Assembly: GCA_009746045.1 (NCBI GenBank)
Contig: RPFO01000115.1
Coordinates: forward strand, 1,144,734 to 1,208,733
Direction: 5' to 3'
DNA: 64,000 nucleotides
Source of the DNA: Mesostigma viride
Lineage: Eukaryota; Streptophyta; Mesostigmatophyceae; Mesostigmatales; Mesostigmataceae
Notes under the pieces: model-generated
What the model was told of the DNA's origin: nothing
The model's input: the letters and a program-made list of their open reading frames with translations, nothing else
Databases searched by the model: none
Part shown: positions 1 through 8,351 of the stretch, one piece after another
How positions within the stretch are numbered: position 1 is the first letter of the stretch
Layout of the letters: every line of letters starts with the position of its first letter
Translations under genes and position numbers: made by a program

Positions 1-1237
1 GCCTGAATCCTCATCATTAATTACATACTTGCCATTCATGTACGTAGACGGGCCATGGAGACACCATGGGAGCCTGAATCCTCATCATTTACTATTCCTT
101 GACATCCATGTATGTAGACAGGCCATGATGACACCATGGGAGCCTGAATACTCATCATTTACTATTCCTTGACATCCATGTACGTGGACGGGCCATGATG
201 ACACCATGGGAGCCTGAATCCTCATGATTTACTATTCCTTGACATCCATGTACGTAGGCCAGCCATGGAGACACCATGGGAGCCTGAATCCTCCTCATTA
301 ATTACATACATGCCATCCATGTACGTAGACAAGCCATGATGACACCATGGGAGCCTGAATCCTCATCATTAACTACATGCATGCCATCCATGTACGTACA
401 CGGGCCATGATGACACCATGGGAGCCTGAATCCTCCTCATTAATTACATACTTGCCATTCATGTACGTAGACGGGCCATGATGACACCAATGGAGCCTGA
501 ATCCTCTTCATTTTTTTTATGAGAGGATTCAGGTTACATAAATGCCATCCATGTACGTAGACAAGCCATGATGACACCATGGGAGCCTGAATCCTCATCA
601 TTATATACAAAAATGCCATCCATGTACGTAGACGGGCCATGATGACACCATGGGAGCCTGAATCCTCATCATTAACTACATACATGCCATCCATGTACGT
701 ACACGGGCCATGATGACACCATGGGAGCCTGAATCCTCCTCATTAATTACATACTTGCCATTCATGTACGTAGACGGGCCATGGAGACACCATGGGAGCC
801 TGAATCCTCATCATTAATTACATAAATGCCATCCATGTACGTAGACAAGCCATGATGACACCATGGGAGCCTGAATCCTCATCATTATATACAAAAATGC
901 CATCCATGTACGTAGACGGGCCATGATGACCCCATGGGAGCCTGAATCCTCATCATTAATTACATAAATGCCATTCATGTACGTAGGCCAGCCATGATGA
1001 CACCATGGGAGCCTGAATCCTCATCATTAATTACATACTTGCCATTCATGTACGTAGACGGGCCATGGAGACACCATGGGAGCCTGAATCCTCATCATGT
1101 ACTATTCCTTGACATCCATGTACGTAGACGGGCCATGATGACACCATGGGAGCCTGAATCCTCATCATTTACTATTCCTTGACATCCATGTACGTAGACG
1201 GGCCATGATGACACCATGGGAGCCTGAATCCTCCTCA
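1..1237 (+). repeat. 71-bp satellite array, block 1
   Basis: Tandem units of about 70-71 bp. Each contains a CCATGGGAGCCTGAATCCTC core, a variable linker (TTAATTACATA or TTTACTATTCCTTGACAT), and a palindromic TGTACGTA stretch. Two linker types alternate irregularly, and point variants such as GACGGGCC, GACAAGCC and GGCCAGCC recur. Short ORFs across it are by-products of the repeat. The block ends at the TTAA target of the DNA transposon, and the same satellite resumes beyond it in the same phase. Confidence 0.95.
496..533. repeat. hairpin-bearing satellite variant unit
   Basis: One satellite unit carries a T-run followed by an inverted copy of part of the core. CCTGAATCCTCT at 496-507 pairs perfectly with AGAGGATTCAGG at 522-533. 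The same variant occurs at 5435-5472, so it has been propagated within the array. Confidence 0.8.
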
Positions 1238-1758
1238 TTAAGGGGAGGGGATATGCCTAAAGGGCACTTTTCTGGAAACCATACCTATGCATGTGCTAAA
1301 AATCCAATTATGGTTGGGAACCATAAATATGATAAAAAAAAAATTTTCCAACCACTTGGGGGGGGTACTAGCCCCCACCAGATGCCGGTTACGCGCTAAA
1401 AATAGAAAAAGACGCTACTTTTGGCATAATTTCCCTAGGACAATGGGCAAACATATTTGGACCAAATCATATATTTCCATATAGTTCCCCCACTTTTCAG
1501 AAAGCCTGCCTAATTTTGAGCACAAAATAATGATGTTTAGACACATTGATGGATTTTCCCGCAAAAAGGGTCCTTTTTTAAACAAAAAAAAATAAAACAA
1601 ATCATAAACACATGGAATCATGCCATATCTTATATTTTCAAATACTAGAGAGGGGGGGACATGCAGCCCCAAATTTTCAGGTCATTCTGACAAGCGCAGC
1701 CCTATTTGATGGATATTCCTAGATTGCCACGTGGCAGCGCCAGACACTAGGAAAAAGC

Positions 1759-4173
1759 TCATTCATCATCACTAAAGGCCTCCCCAGGGTCGCAGTCCTG
1801 GCAGTACCACTCCCCCTTTGGCACACTTTCGAGGGTGAGACCGGTGCACAGCATGTGGGCCCCCTGCACACAATCGGTGCCACCACAGATGAGGAAGGGG
1901 TTGTGAGTTGTGTGTGTGGGGCCACCGCAGAACATGCACAGTCTAGCATCAACATCCATGTCATCCCCATCCTCATCCCCTGCCCCCCCCTCCTCATAGT
2001 GCACCCCCTTGCTGTATGTGCACCGGTCCTGCTTGCCCTCCTTCCAGTGCCTTTTCTTCTTCTCTAACTTCCTTTTCATCTTGCGCCGCTTCCAGTCATG
2101 CTGCCCCTTGAGCTGCTGCTGCCACTCCCTCTTGGTGATGATGGTCCCCAGCTGCGCCTCGACAGCGGGGGTCACTGTCACACCCAGTTCCTCTGCATCC
2201 TCTAGCCACCACTGTTCACCGTGCTGCACGTGCAGTATGCCCACCGCGCATGCACCTGGGTACAGCCCTGCCCCAAACCCGCCCTTCCCACCGGGGACAG
2301 CCCTGATCTGCTGGGAGTGCAGGAACTCATTCCTGTTGCTGCTGGCATCGTGGGTGCAGGCCTCTAGAATCTCCATCGTGGTGTACTTGGCCCAGACAGC
2401 CTTGACCAGCCCCAGCACATCCACCGTCACCCCCTGCGGCGTGCTCGCCGCGACAGGCAGCCACGTGGTCCCACCCCACCCGGGAGTTGTGTCCCCCACC
2501 ACAGAGCCACACCACTGCTGCTCAACATGCGGCTTGCTAGGATCCGCTTGCCGCACATAGTTAGGCCACTTCTCACACTCGTCGTGCTTGTTAAAGTAGT
2601 GCAGCAGTGCGTTGCCTAGTGCCCCCTTGAGGTGGACTGCCCCCATGTGCCCGTTGGCATGGATGCACGTGCGGAAGGAATAACACATGGAGTTCACTGT
2701 GGGGTCATCTAGCACCCCCCTGAGCTTGCCCAGGTGCTCCTTCTTGAGCTTAGTCAGTGCATTGTACAAACACCCCCCCAAGTGATTGATGTCTTCCTTC
2801 TTCTCGGGGATGAGGCCTGCCTCTGCGAGGAACTCGTCCTCTTTGACCCGTGCAAACCAGGTGGTGTCACCATCGCTAACCACCTCAGCAGCGTACAAGC
2901 GTTGTGCCATTGGCTTTGGCAGCACCTCCTTCTCCCCTCCTGCCCCCTCCTCCCCTGCTGCCCCCTCCTCCCTGTGCACCACCTGCCCCGTGCTGATGCC
3001 TGCAACCGTGGATGCCAGGTCACGCAGCAAGAAGACAGCCCCCTCCCCTTCCATGCTTCTACTGCTGCCTGTGTGGTTGAGATAGCACACATGGGGCCCG
3101 GGCTCCTTGCCTGCCTTGCTGGCCACCTCGCAGACCTGACACCACTTGCCAGAGACATGGTGCCCCACACACAGCCCAGTGCCATCGTGAATTACCGACT
3201 GCTGGCCAAAGGGGGATGCAAAACCCCGGTTGGGCCATGACCCATCCAGCGTCAGGCGGCAGCCCTGCCTCCCCTCCCCATCTACATCAAAGCGCTTGTG
3301 CTCCTGCTCCCATGCCCGCACAGTCTCCCTATTCTCCATTAGCTGATCATGCAGGTGCTCCTTGACAATAGACGTGGCAGCTGCGACATCCTTGCGCCAC
3401 GTGCTATGCCCAGTGGTGCACCTCAGGCCTAGGAGCGTGGCTAGCCGCACAAGCACGGGCTGGCTGATACCAAACAACACCCCAGCCACTGCCATGAGGC
3501 TGTTCAGCATGTTGCGATCCACACCCGGCCTCAGGTCAGAATTAGGGGAGAGGATGTCTTTGGTACACCACCATGGCCCGCCATCTACCCCCGTGCAGCT
3601 GCTATTAGTGCACCAAAGCACTACAGAAGATGGGCTGCCACGATCAGCAGTCGCGTGCAGCTCTGGTTCTCCTATCTTGACAGTGCACAGCTTGCAAGAG
3701 GGGCATGCCATGGCACCAAGAATGGCCTCAAGGTTGTGGGCATCCACCAGCAAACGAGGCATCTCAAACGGCTGGCCGCGAGCAGGGGCAGGCACAGTTT
3801 GATGCGAGGTGTGTACCTTGGCGTGATGGCCTCGCGCGTCCACCTTCTTGGGCGATGGACCATACAACTCCGGTGCCTTTCTTTTGCGCCCACTGCTCGA
3901 CGGCGTTACTGGCGCACCACCCTCGCTGCCAGGGGTCGATCCAGTTGCTGGTGTTGCTGGGCTGACGCTTGTAATTGATGCCTTGCGCGTCTTTTTATTC
4001 GACTGTGTGCGCCGCCGACCTGGCCCTTTCTCTTTCGTCGAGCCGCGAGGGCGCCCCCTGCCCCTGCGTTGCGGCGTTGCTGCTGCCTCAAAATTGCTGC
4101 CTAACCACGCAGCGGATGTCTCCTTAAGTCGCCGTGACCGCTGCGCCCCTGCACCTTTGCCGGGATTCGGCAT
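1759..4173 (-). CDS. transposase with AT-hook and C-terminal PHD finger
   Basis: An 804-residue protein with an ATG start. A basic N-terminus contains an AT-hook-like RGRPRG near residue 40. Cysteine pairs around residues 157-203 look like a zinc-binding region. The core resembles the Mutator-like transposase domain found in many eukaryotic elements: LTLDGSWPNRGF near 307-318 supplies a first acidic residue (D310), followed by a zinc-like W-C-x2-C, a GSSRSMEGEGA segment near 369-379, and SDGDTTWFARVKE near 433-445 supplying a second aspartate. The last 60 residues form a C4HC3-type PHD finger (CMFCGG ... CTGLTLESVPKGEWYCQDC), a histone-tail reader fold. The expected role is element excision and integration in the nucleus. 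The frame is intact, so the protein could be active. The exact catalytic triad is not proven. Confidence 0.8.
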   Translation of the reverse strand: MPNPGKGAGAQRSRRLKETSAAWLGSNFEAAATPQRRGRGRPRGSTKEKGPGRRRTQSNKKTRKASITSVSPATPATGSTPGSEGGAPVTPSSSGRKRKAPELYGPSPKKVDARGHHAKVHTSHQTVPAPARGQPFEMPRLLVDAHNLEAILGAMACPSCKLCTVKIGEPELHATADRGSPSSVVLWCTNSSCTGVDGGPWWCTKDILSPNSDLRPGVDRNMLNSLMAVAGVLFGISQPVLVRLATLLGLRCTTGHSTWRKDVAAATSIVKEHLHDQLMENRETVRAWEQEHKRFDVDGEGRQGCRLTLDGSWPNRGFASPFGQQSVIHDGTGLCVGHHVSGKWCQVCEVASKAGKEPGPHVCYLNHTGSSRSMEGEGAVFLLRDLASTVAGISTGQVVHREEGAAGEEGAGGEKEVLPKPMAQRLYAAEVVSDGDTTWFARVKEDEFLAEAGLIPEKKEDINHLGGCLYNALTKLKKEHLGKLRGVLDDPTVNSMCYSFRTCIHANGHMGAVHLKGALGNALLHYFNKHDECEKWPNYVRQADPSKPHVEQQWCGSVVGDTTPGWGGTTWLPVAASTPQGVTVDVLGLVKAVWAKYTTMEILEACTHDASSNRNEFLHSQQIRAVPGGKGGFGAGLYPGACAVGILHVQHGEQWWLEDAEELGVTVTPAVEAQLGTIITKREWQQQLKGQHDWKRRKMKRKLEKKKRHWKEGKQDRCTYSKGVHYEEGGAGDEDGDDMDVDARLCMFCGGPTHTTHNPFLICGGTDCVQGAHMLCTGLTLESVPKGEWYCQDCDPGEAFSDDE

Positions 4174-4216
4174 TTCTTCTTTTTGCGGGAATAACTAATA
4201 CTGCACGAAAAAAATT

Positions 4217-4567
4217 CTATCTCTCCCCAGTCGGAATAAAACCTACGTAGATCCCCTGCTCATCGGGAAAACGTTTGCGGATAGCTTTGAAAATCTCTTC
4301 CGGAAGTTCCTTGGCAGTTCCATCATCATTAATCCAGCCCAGCATGGCGGAAAACCAACGATAAGCAGCGTTCCTGAAAATGTTATTGGTATTATCGATG
4401 GCGGTTGGGGGTACGTGTTTGCGGCCAGCTGAACCGAGAGCAATAAGACTTTCCCGACTGCAAATACTTTCCAACGGGATTTCGCTATATCCGTTATTAA
4501 TTTTCCACGCTGAAACGGCCGACATTGCCTCAATTTCACGCTGCATATCCACGCCCTGATCCGCCAT
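4217..4567 (-). CDS. small accessory ORF upstream of the transposase
   Basis: It lies just inside the right inverted repeat, on the same strand as the transposase and upstream of it. The frame is open from about 4645, but the first ATG is at 4567, giving about 116 residues. No domain was recognised. The protein is mixed charged/hydrophobic with no membrane segment, and ends with a RKRFPDEQGIYVGFIPTGER tail. It could be a second transposition protein or a first exon spliced to the transposase; the two frames differ and are separated by 43 bp. Function unknown. Confidence 0.5.
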   Translation of the reverse strand: MADQGVDMQREIEAMSAVSAWKINNGYSEIPLESICSRESLIALGSAGRKHVPPTAIDNTNNIFRNAAYRWFSAMLGWINDDGTAKELPEEIFKAIRKRFPDEQGIYVGFIPTGER

Positions 4568-4627
4568 CGCACCCCAGCCCTCACCCGAATTTCGCCTCAC
4601 ACGTGAATTTGTGGTCCGGTTCCGGCG

Positions 4628-4653
4628 CGAATTTTTTGGCGCCAAAAAATTCG
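4628..4653. repeat. 26-bp perfect palindrome near transposon right end
   Basis: A self-complementary stretch centred on GGCGCC flanked by A/T runs, 16 bp inside the right transposon end and immediately upstream of the two minus-strand genes. Its position fits a transposase-binding or promoter element, but this is inference. Confidence 0.75.
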
Positions 4654-4673
4654 GGCATGTCCCGTCCCCTTAA

Positions 4674-5844
4674 TTACATAAATGCCAACCATGTACGTAG
4701 ACGGGCCATGATGACACCATGGGAGCCTGAATCCTCATCATTACTTACATAAAGGCCATCCATGTACGTAGGCCAGCCATGGAGACACCATGGGAGCCTG
4801 AATCCTCCTCATTAATTACATAAATGCCAACCATGTACGTAGACAAGCCATGATGACCCCATGGGAGCCTGAATCCTCATCATTATATACAAAAATGCCA
4901 TCCATGTACGTAGACGGGCCATGATGACACCATGGGAGCCTGAATCCTCATCATTAATTACATAAATGCCATTCATGTACGTAGGCCAGCCATGATGACA
5001 CCATGGGAGCCTGAATCCTCATCATTAATTACATACTTGCCATTCATGTACGTAGACGGACCATGGAGACACCATGGGAGCCTGAATCCTCCTCATTAAT
5101 TACATACATGCCATCCATGTACGTAGACAAGCCATGATGACCCCATGGGAGCCTGAATCCTCATCATTTTTTTTTTCTTTGACATCCATGTACGTAGACG
5201 GGCCATGATGACACCATGGGAGCCTGAATCCTCATCATTAATTACATAAATGACATCCATGTACGTAGACGGGCCATGATGACACCATGGGAGCCTGAAT
5301 CCTCCTCATTAATTACATAAATGCCAACCATGTACGTAGACAAGCCATGATGACCCCATGGGAGCCTGAATCCTCATAATTTACTATTCCTGGACATCCA
5401 TGTACGTAGGCCAGCCATGATGACACCAATGGATCCTGAATCCTCTTCATTTTTTTTATGAGAGGATTCAGGTTACATAAATGCCAACCATGTACGTAGA
5501 CAAGCCATGATGACACCATGGGAGCCTGAATCCTCATCATTTACTATTCCTTGACATCCATGTACGTAGACGGGGCCGCCATGATGACACCATGGGAGCC
5601 TGAATCCTCCTCATTAATTACATAAATGCCAACCATGTACGTAGACGGGCCATGATGACACCATGGGAGCCTGAATCCTCATCATTATATACAAAAATGC
5701 CATCCATGTACGTAGACGGGCCATGATGACACCATGGGAGCCTGAATCCTCATCATTAATTACATAAATGCCATCCATGTACGTACACGGGCAATGATGA
5801 CACCATGGGAGCCTGAATCCTCATCATTAATTACATAAATGCCA
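4674..5844 (+). repeat. 71-bp satellite array, block 2
   Basis: Continuation of the satellite in the same orientation and phase as block 1. It includes a second copy of the hairpin-bearing variant (stems 5435-5446 and 5461-5472). It ends mid-unit in AAATGCCA, and the unit resumes at TTCATGTACG after the next insertion. Confidence 0.95.
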
Positions 5845-5891
5845 ATAGGTGCTTCGTTTCCCAGAACGCCCCCCATATTGTAATAAACTTG

Positions 5892-6216
5892 TCTCTCTAG
5901 TCCTAAGTAACAACAAGCACCTAACATGGTGTAGGTGACGTACGGTAGAGCTACGCTACAGGCGGCAGATCGGCCCCCTTTGAGCCCGCCGCAACATAAC
6001 TATAAAATGAGCAGATAGCTCAGAAAATAGGTGCTGAAGCTAAGGTCCATTGGAGTGCCTTCCTACCAGAGAAACAAGTTTATTACAATAAGTGTGTGCA
6101 GGCTTTAACAGTTGAGCCTAGCCACACCCTCAAAATCATTGTACAAGTCATTGTCAAGTTAGGCCAGTTCACCATGCTGGGGCCCAGCACATGCCCCCTT
6201 GGTCCAATCTTGTCCC
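5892..6216. repeat. direct repeat set 1, copy 1
   Basis: 325 bp repeated essentially identically 508 bp downstream (6400-6724). It contains a TATAAAA-like site (ACTATAAAATG near 6000) and a TTATTACAATAA segment. That segment is also present inverted in the 47-bp tail to its left, so the left end can fold back. Confidence 0.9.
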
Positions 6217-6243
6217 CAACAGCAGCGAGGGTGGGTGGGTGGG

Positions 6244-6534
6244 AGCTGCAAAAAGGCCTCCCTACGTTCACCACACCACTCTAAGTACGGTGTGAAAATG
6301 GAAAACAAAGCACATGTCTCAAGGCGCCGCGCCCCCCTCAATCAAGGGCGGGCACGGTTGCCAGTAGGCACTAGTACCGGCGCACCGCCGGTCCCTTTCT
6401 CTCTCTAGTCCTAAGTAACAACAAGCACCTAACATGGTGTAGGTGACGTACGGTAGAGCTACGCTACAGGCGGCAGATCGGCCCCCTTTGAGCCCGCCGC
6501 AACATAACTATAAAATGAGCAGATAGCTCAGAAA
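6244..6534. repeat. direct repeat set 2, copy 1
   Basis: 291 bp repeated 1817 bp downstream at 8061-8351. Its right half (from 6400) is also the first part of direct repeat set 1, so the two sets overlap. Confidence 0.9.
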
Positions 6535-6724
6535 ATAGGTGCTGAAGCTAAGGTCCATTGGAGTGCCTTCCTACCAGAGAAACAAGTTTATTACAATAAG
6601 TGTGTGCAGGCTTTAACAGTTGAGCCTAGCCACACCCTCAAAATCATTGTACAAGTCATTGTCAAGTTAGGCCAGTTCACCATGCTGGGGCCCAGCACAT
6701 GCCCCCTTGGTCCAATCTTGTCCC
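6400..6724. repeat. direct repeat set 1, copy 2
   Basis: Second copy of the 325-bp repeat. The two copies diverge abruptly at the right edge, where the unique body begins. Confidence 0.9.
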
Positions 6725-8060
6725 ACATCACCATCTCTGGCCACCCAGGCCGTTTCCAGCCCTGGTGGTAGGAACGCAACCACTTGGAATGCTGGGCTCT
6801 TGTTGGCATGATGATGCCCCCCTTCCCGCCCCCGTGTGGCCGCTACGGTCTCCCGGCGGACGCAGGGCGGAGCCACATGCGTTCCCCTTCTTAGAGGGGC
6901 GCATCCCAGTGCTGCCGCTTTAGGACTTATGCCACCTGGGAACGTCTCCAGCTCACCCAACCACCATCACCAGCCCACCGGCAAAGCCGCTGGGATTTCC
7001 CGAGGGTAGAGCCACTGCCACTGGCTCCATTACCCCCCATCGTGGTGATAATGATGGCTGCGGACCTCCTAGCGCCAAGGCTCACCATCGCCATGGTGTC
7101 ACGAGCCTTGGCGCAGCCGCAGCCGAGTGGAGCTTTATTATGGTATATAATGCATTTTCTTAAAACAAAGCCGGACCGCACTGCCGGGTTCCACACGCAC
7201 CCCCCCCCCCCTCGTGGGGGGCGCGTGAAAACGGCAAAGGCAAAGCGGAGCCCGCCGCCTTTGGGCGGGCGTAGCGGAGCCTTCACGCGCCCCCCGCGAG
7301 GGGAAAATTTTTTTCCAGGCTTGCCAAGCGCTGTAGAGTTTCTTAACCAGATTTTTTGTAAGTGCGCATGAATACCCACGGTTTTCCGCAGCTTCTCACC
7401 TCTCCCTTATCGCCAAGGGCAGAAGGGGCCTGCTCGCCGGAGCGCCGAGAGGGTACAGAGTGCCTGCCGACCTCCCCATGCCGACAGGACCCCCCCCCGA
7501 CCCACGGCAGCCGCTGCCTTTGCTGAAAAACTGGGCAATTATGAAGAGCGCGCTCCACCCACCAAGATTCGCTCCAGCCCCGCATCCTCCCCGAAACTCC
7601 CGTCTGGCCACAGGCCGAAAGATCGGGTCCGCTGTCAGGCTCCTGGTAGTTATGGGCTACCCTGGCACCCCGCGCTAGCCATTTCCACGTTTAAGGCAGA
7701 TTCGCCTCCACCTGTGATTCTTTCCACCGTAGCCGCTGGCCCTGGCCTGTATGGCTCCTTCCCTGACGTTGTCCGACTAAAAAACGCAGCTTCCCCAGTG
7801 TCAGGAAGCTGCTTGCCGCACCCAGGGGTAGAGGGGAATCGTCAGTGGGCCCAGCGCCGGAAATCACACCCTTTTACTCAAATCGTAGAGCCCCCCACCC
7901 AACAACCATTACCGTGGCCTGTAACGGTAGGTGGCGATCATAAAGACTTTTATTCCAGGCCTCTCCACGCCCGGAGAGGCCGATAGCATCGTCTTACATT
8001 CAGCGCAGCCGCCATAGCGGCCAGCCGACCTTGCCAGCAAATGCTGGGATCAAGTTGCGA
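6725..8060. other. unique body of split-repeat element, no gene recognised
   Basis: GC-rich sequence without a convincing protein. The longest frames (150 codons or less) are low-complexity and show no motif. It contains several strong hairpins: a 22-bp stem at 7208-7229/7282-7303 with one mismatch, GCAGCTTCC/GGAAGCTGC at 7787-7812, and GGCCTCTCC/GGAGAGGCC at 7958-7981. It may be captured non-coding sequence or a structured RNA; nothing more can be supported. Confidence 0.5.
7208..7303. repeat. GC-rich inverted repeat (22-bp stem)
   Basis: CCCCTCGTGGGGGGCGCGTG and its inverted partner starting CACGCGCCCCCCGCGAGG flank a 52-nt loop, with one mismatch in 22 bp. The loop holds two copies of a GCGGAGC word. 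It could be a small foldback inserted in the element or a structured RNA. Confidence 0.7.
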
Positions 8061-8351
8061 AGCTGCAAAAAGGCCTCCCTACGTTCACCACACCACTCTA
8101 AGTACGGTGTGAAAATGGAAAACAAAGCACATGTCTCAAGGCGCCGCGCCCCCCTCAATCAAGGGCGGGCACGGTTGCCAGTAGGCACTAGTACCGGCGC
8201 ACCGCCGGTCCCTTTCTCTCTCTAGTCCTAAGTAACAACAAGCACCTAACATGGTGTAGGTGACGTACGGTAGAGCTACGCTACAGGCGGCAGATCGGCC
8301 CCCTTTGAGCCCGCCGCAACATAACTATAAAATGAGCAGATAGCTCAGAAA
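8061..8351. repeat. direct repeat set 2, copy 2 (element right end)
   Basis: Matches 6244-6534. The repeat stops exactly where the satellite resumes (ATTCATG), so this copy marks one terminus of the element. Confidence 0.9.

Larger units (their letters stand above)
1242..4669 (-). mobile_element. Kolobok-like DNA transposon with TTAA target duplication
   Basis: A 3.4-kb unit interrupts the satellite. TTAA lies on both sides (1238-1241 and 4670-4673), and removing the unit with one TTAA restores the satellite consensus exactly. The ends form imperfect terminal inverted repeats, GGGGAGGGGATATGCC on the left against GGGGACGGGACATGCC on the inverted right end. It encodes a Mutator-like-fold transposase and a small second protein, both on the minus strand. 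TTAA duplication plus purine-rich GG termini fits the Kolobok superfamily; piggyBac also uses TTAA, but the transposase does not look like piggyBac. The superfamily call is inferred. The 517 bp left of the transposase gene are AT-rich with no recognised gene. Confidence 0.85.
5845..8351 (-). mobile_element. non-autonomous element with split direct repeats
   Basis: A 2.5-kb insertion in the satellite; the flanks join seamlessly with no target-site duplication. Two overlapping sets of direct repeats are present: 5892-6216 equals 6400-6724, and 6244-6534 equals 8061-8351. Read on the minus strand, the order is A1 (8351-8061), unique body, B1 (6724-6535), A2 (6534-6244), B2 (6216-6027), then an extra partial copy and a 47-bp tail. 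Split repeats without target duplication are typical of DIRS/PAT-type elements such as Chlamydomonas TOC1. No reverse transcriptase or tyrosine recombinase is encoded, so it would depend on another element. The class is inferred; orientation is by analogy only. Confidence 0.65.

Noticed and set aside
1-1237. Satellite as a CRISPR-like or coding repeat (recurrent short ORFs such as MMTPWEPESSS)
   Set aside because: The unit is contiguous with no unique spacers, its 70-71 bp length does not keep a frame, and peptides recur only because the DNA repeats.
5845-8351. Helitron insertion (the break lies between A and T)
   Set aside because: No 5' TC or 3' CTRR with a terminal hairpin was seen on either strand, and direct repeats at the ends are not a Helitron trait.
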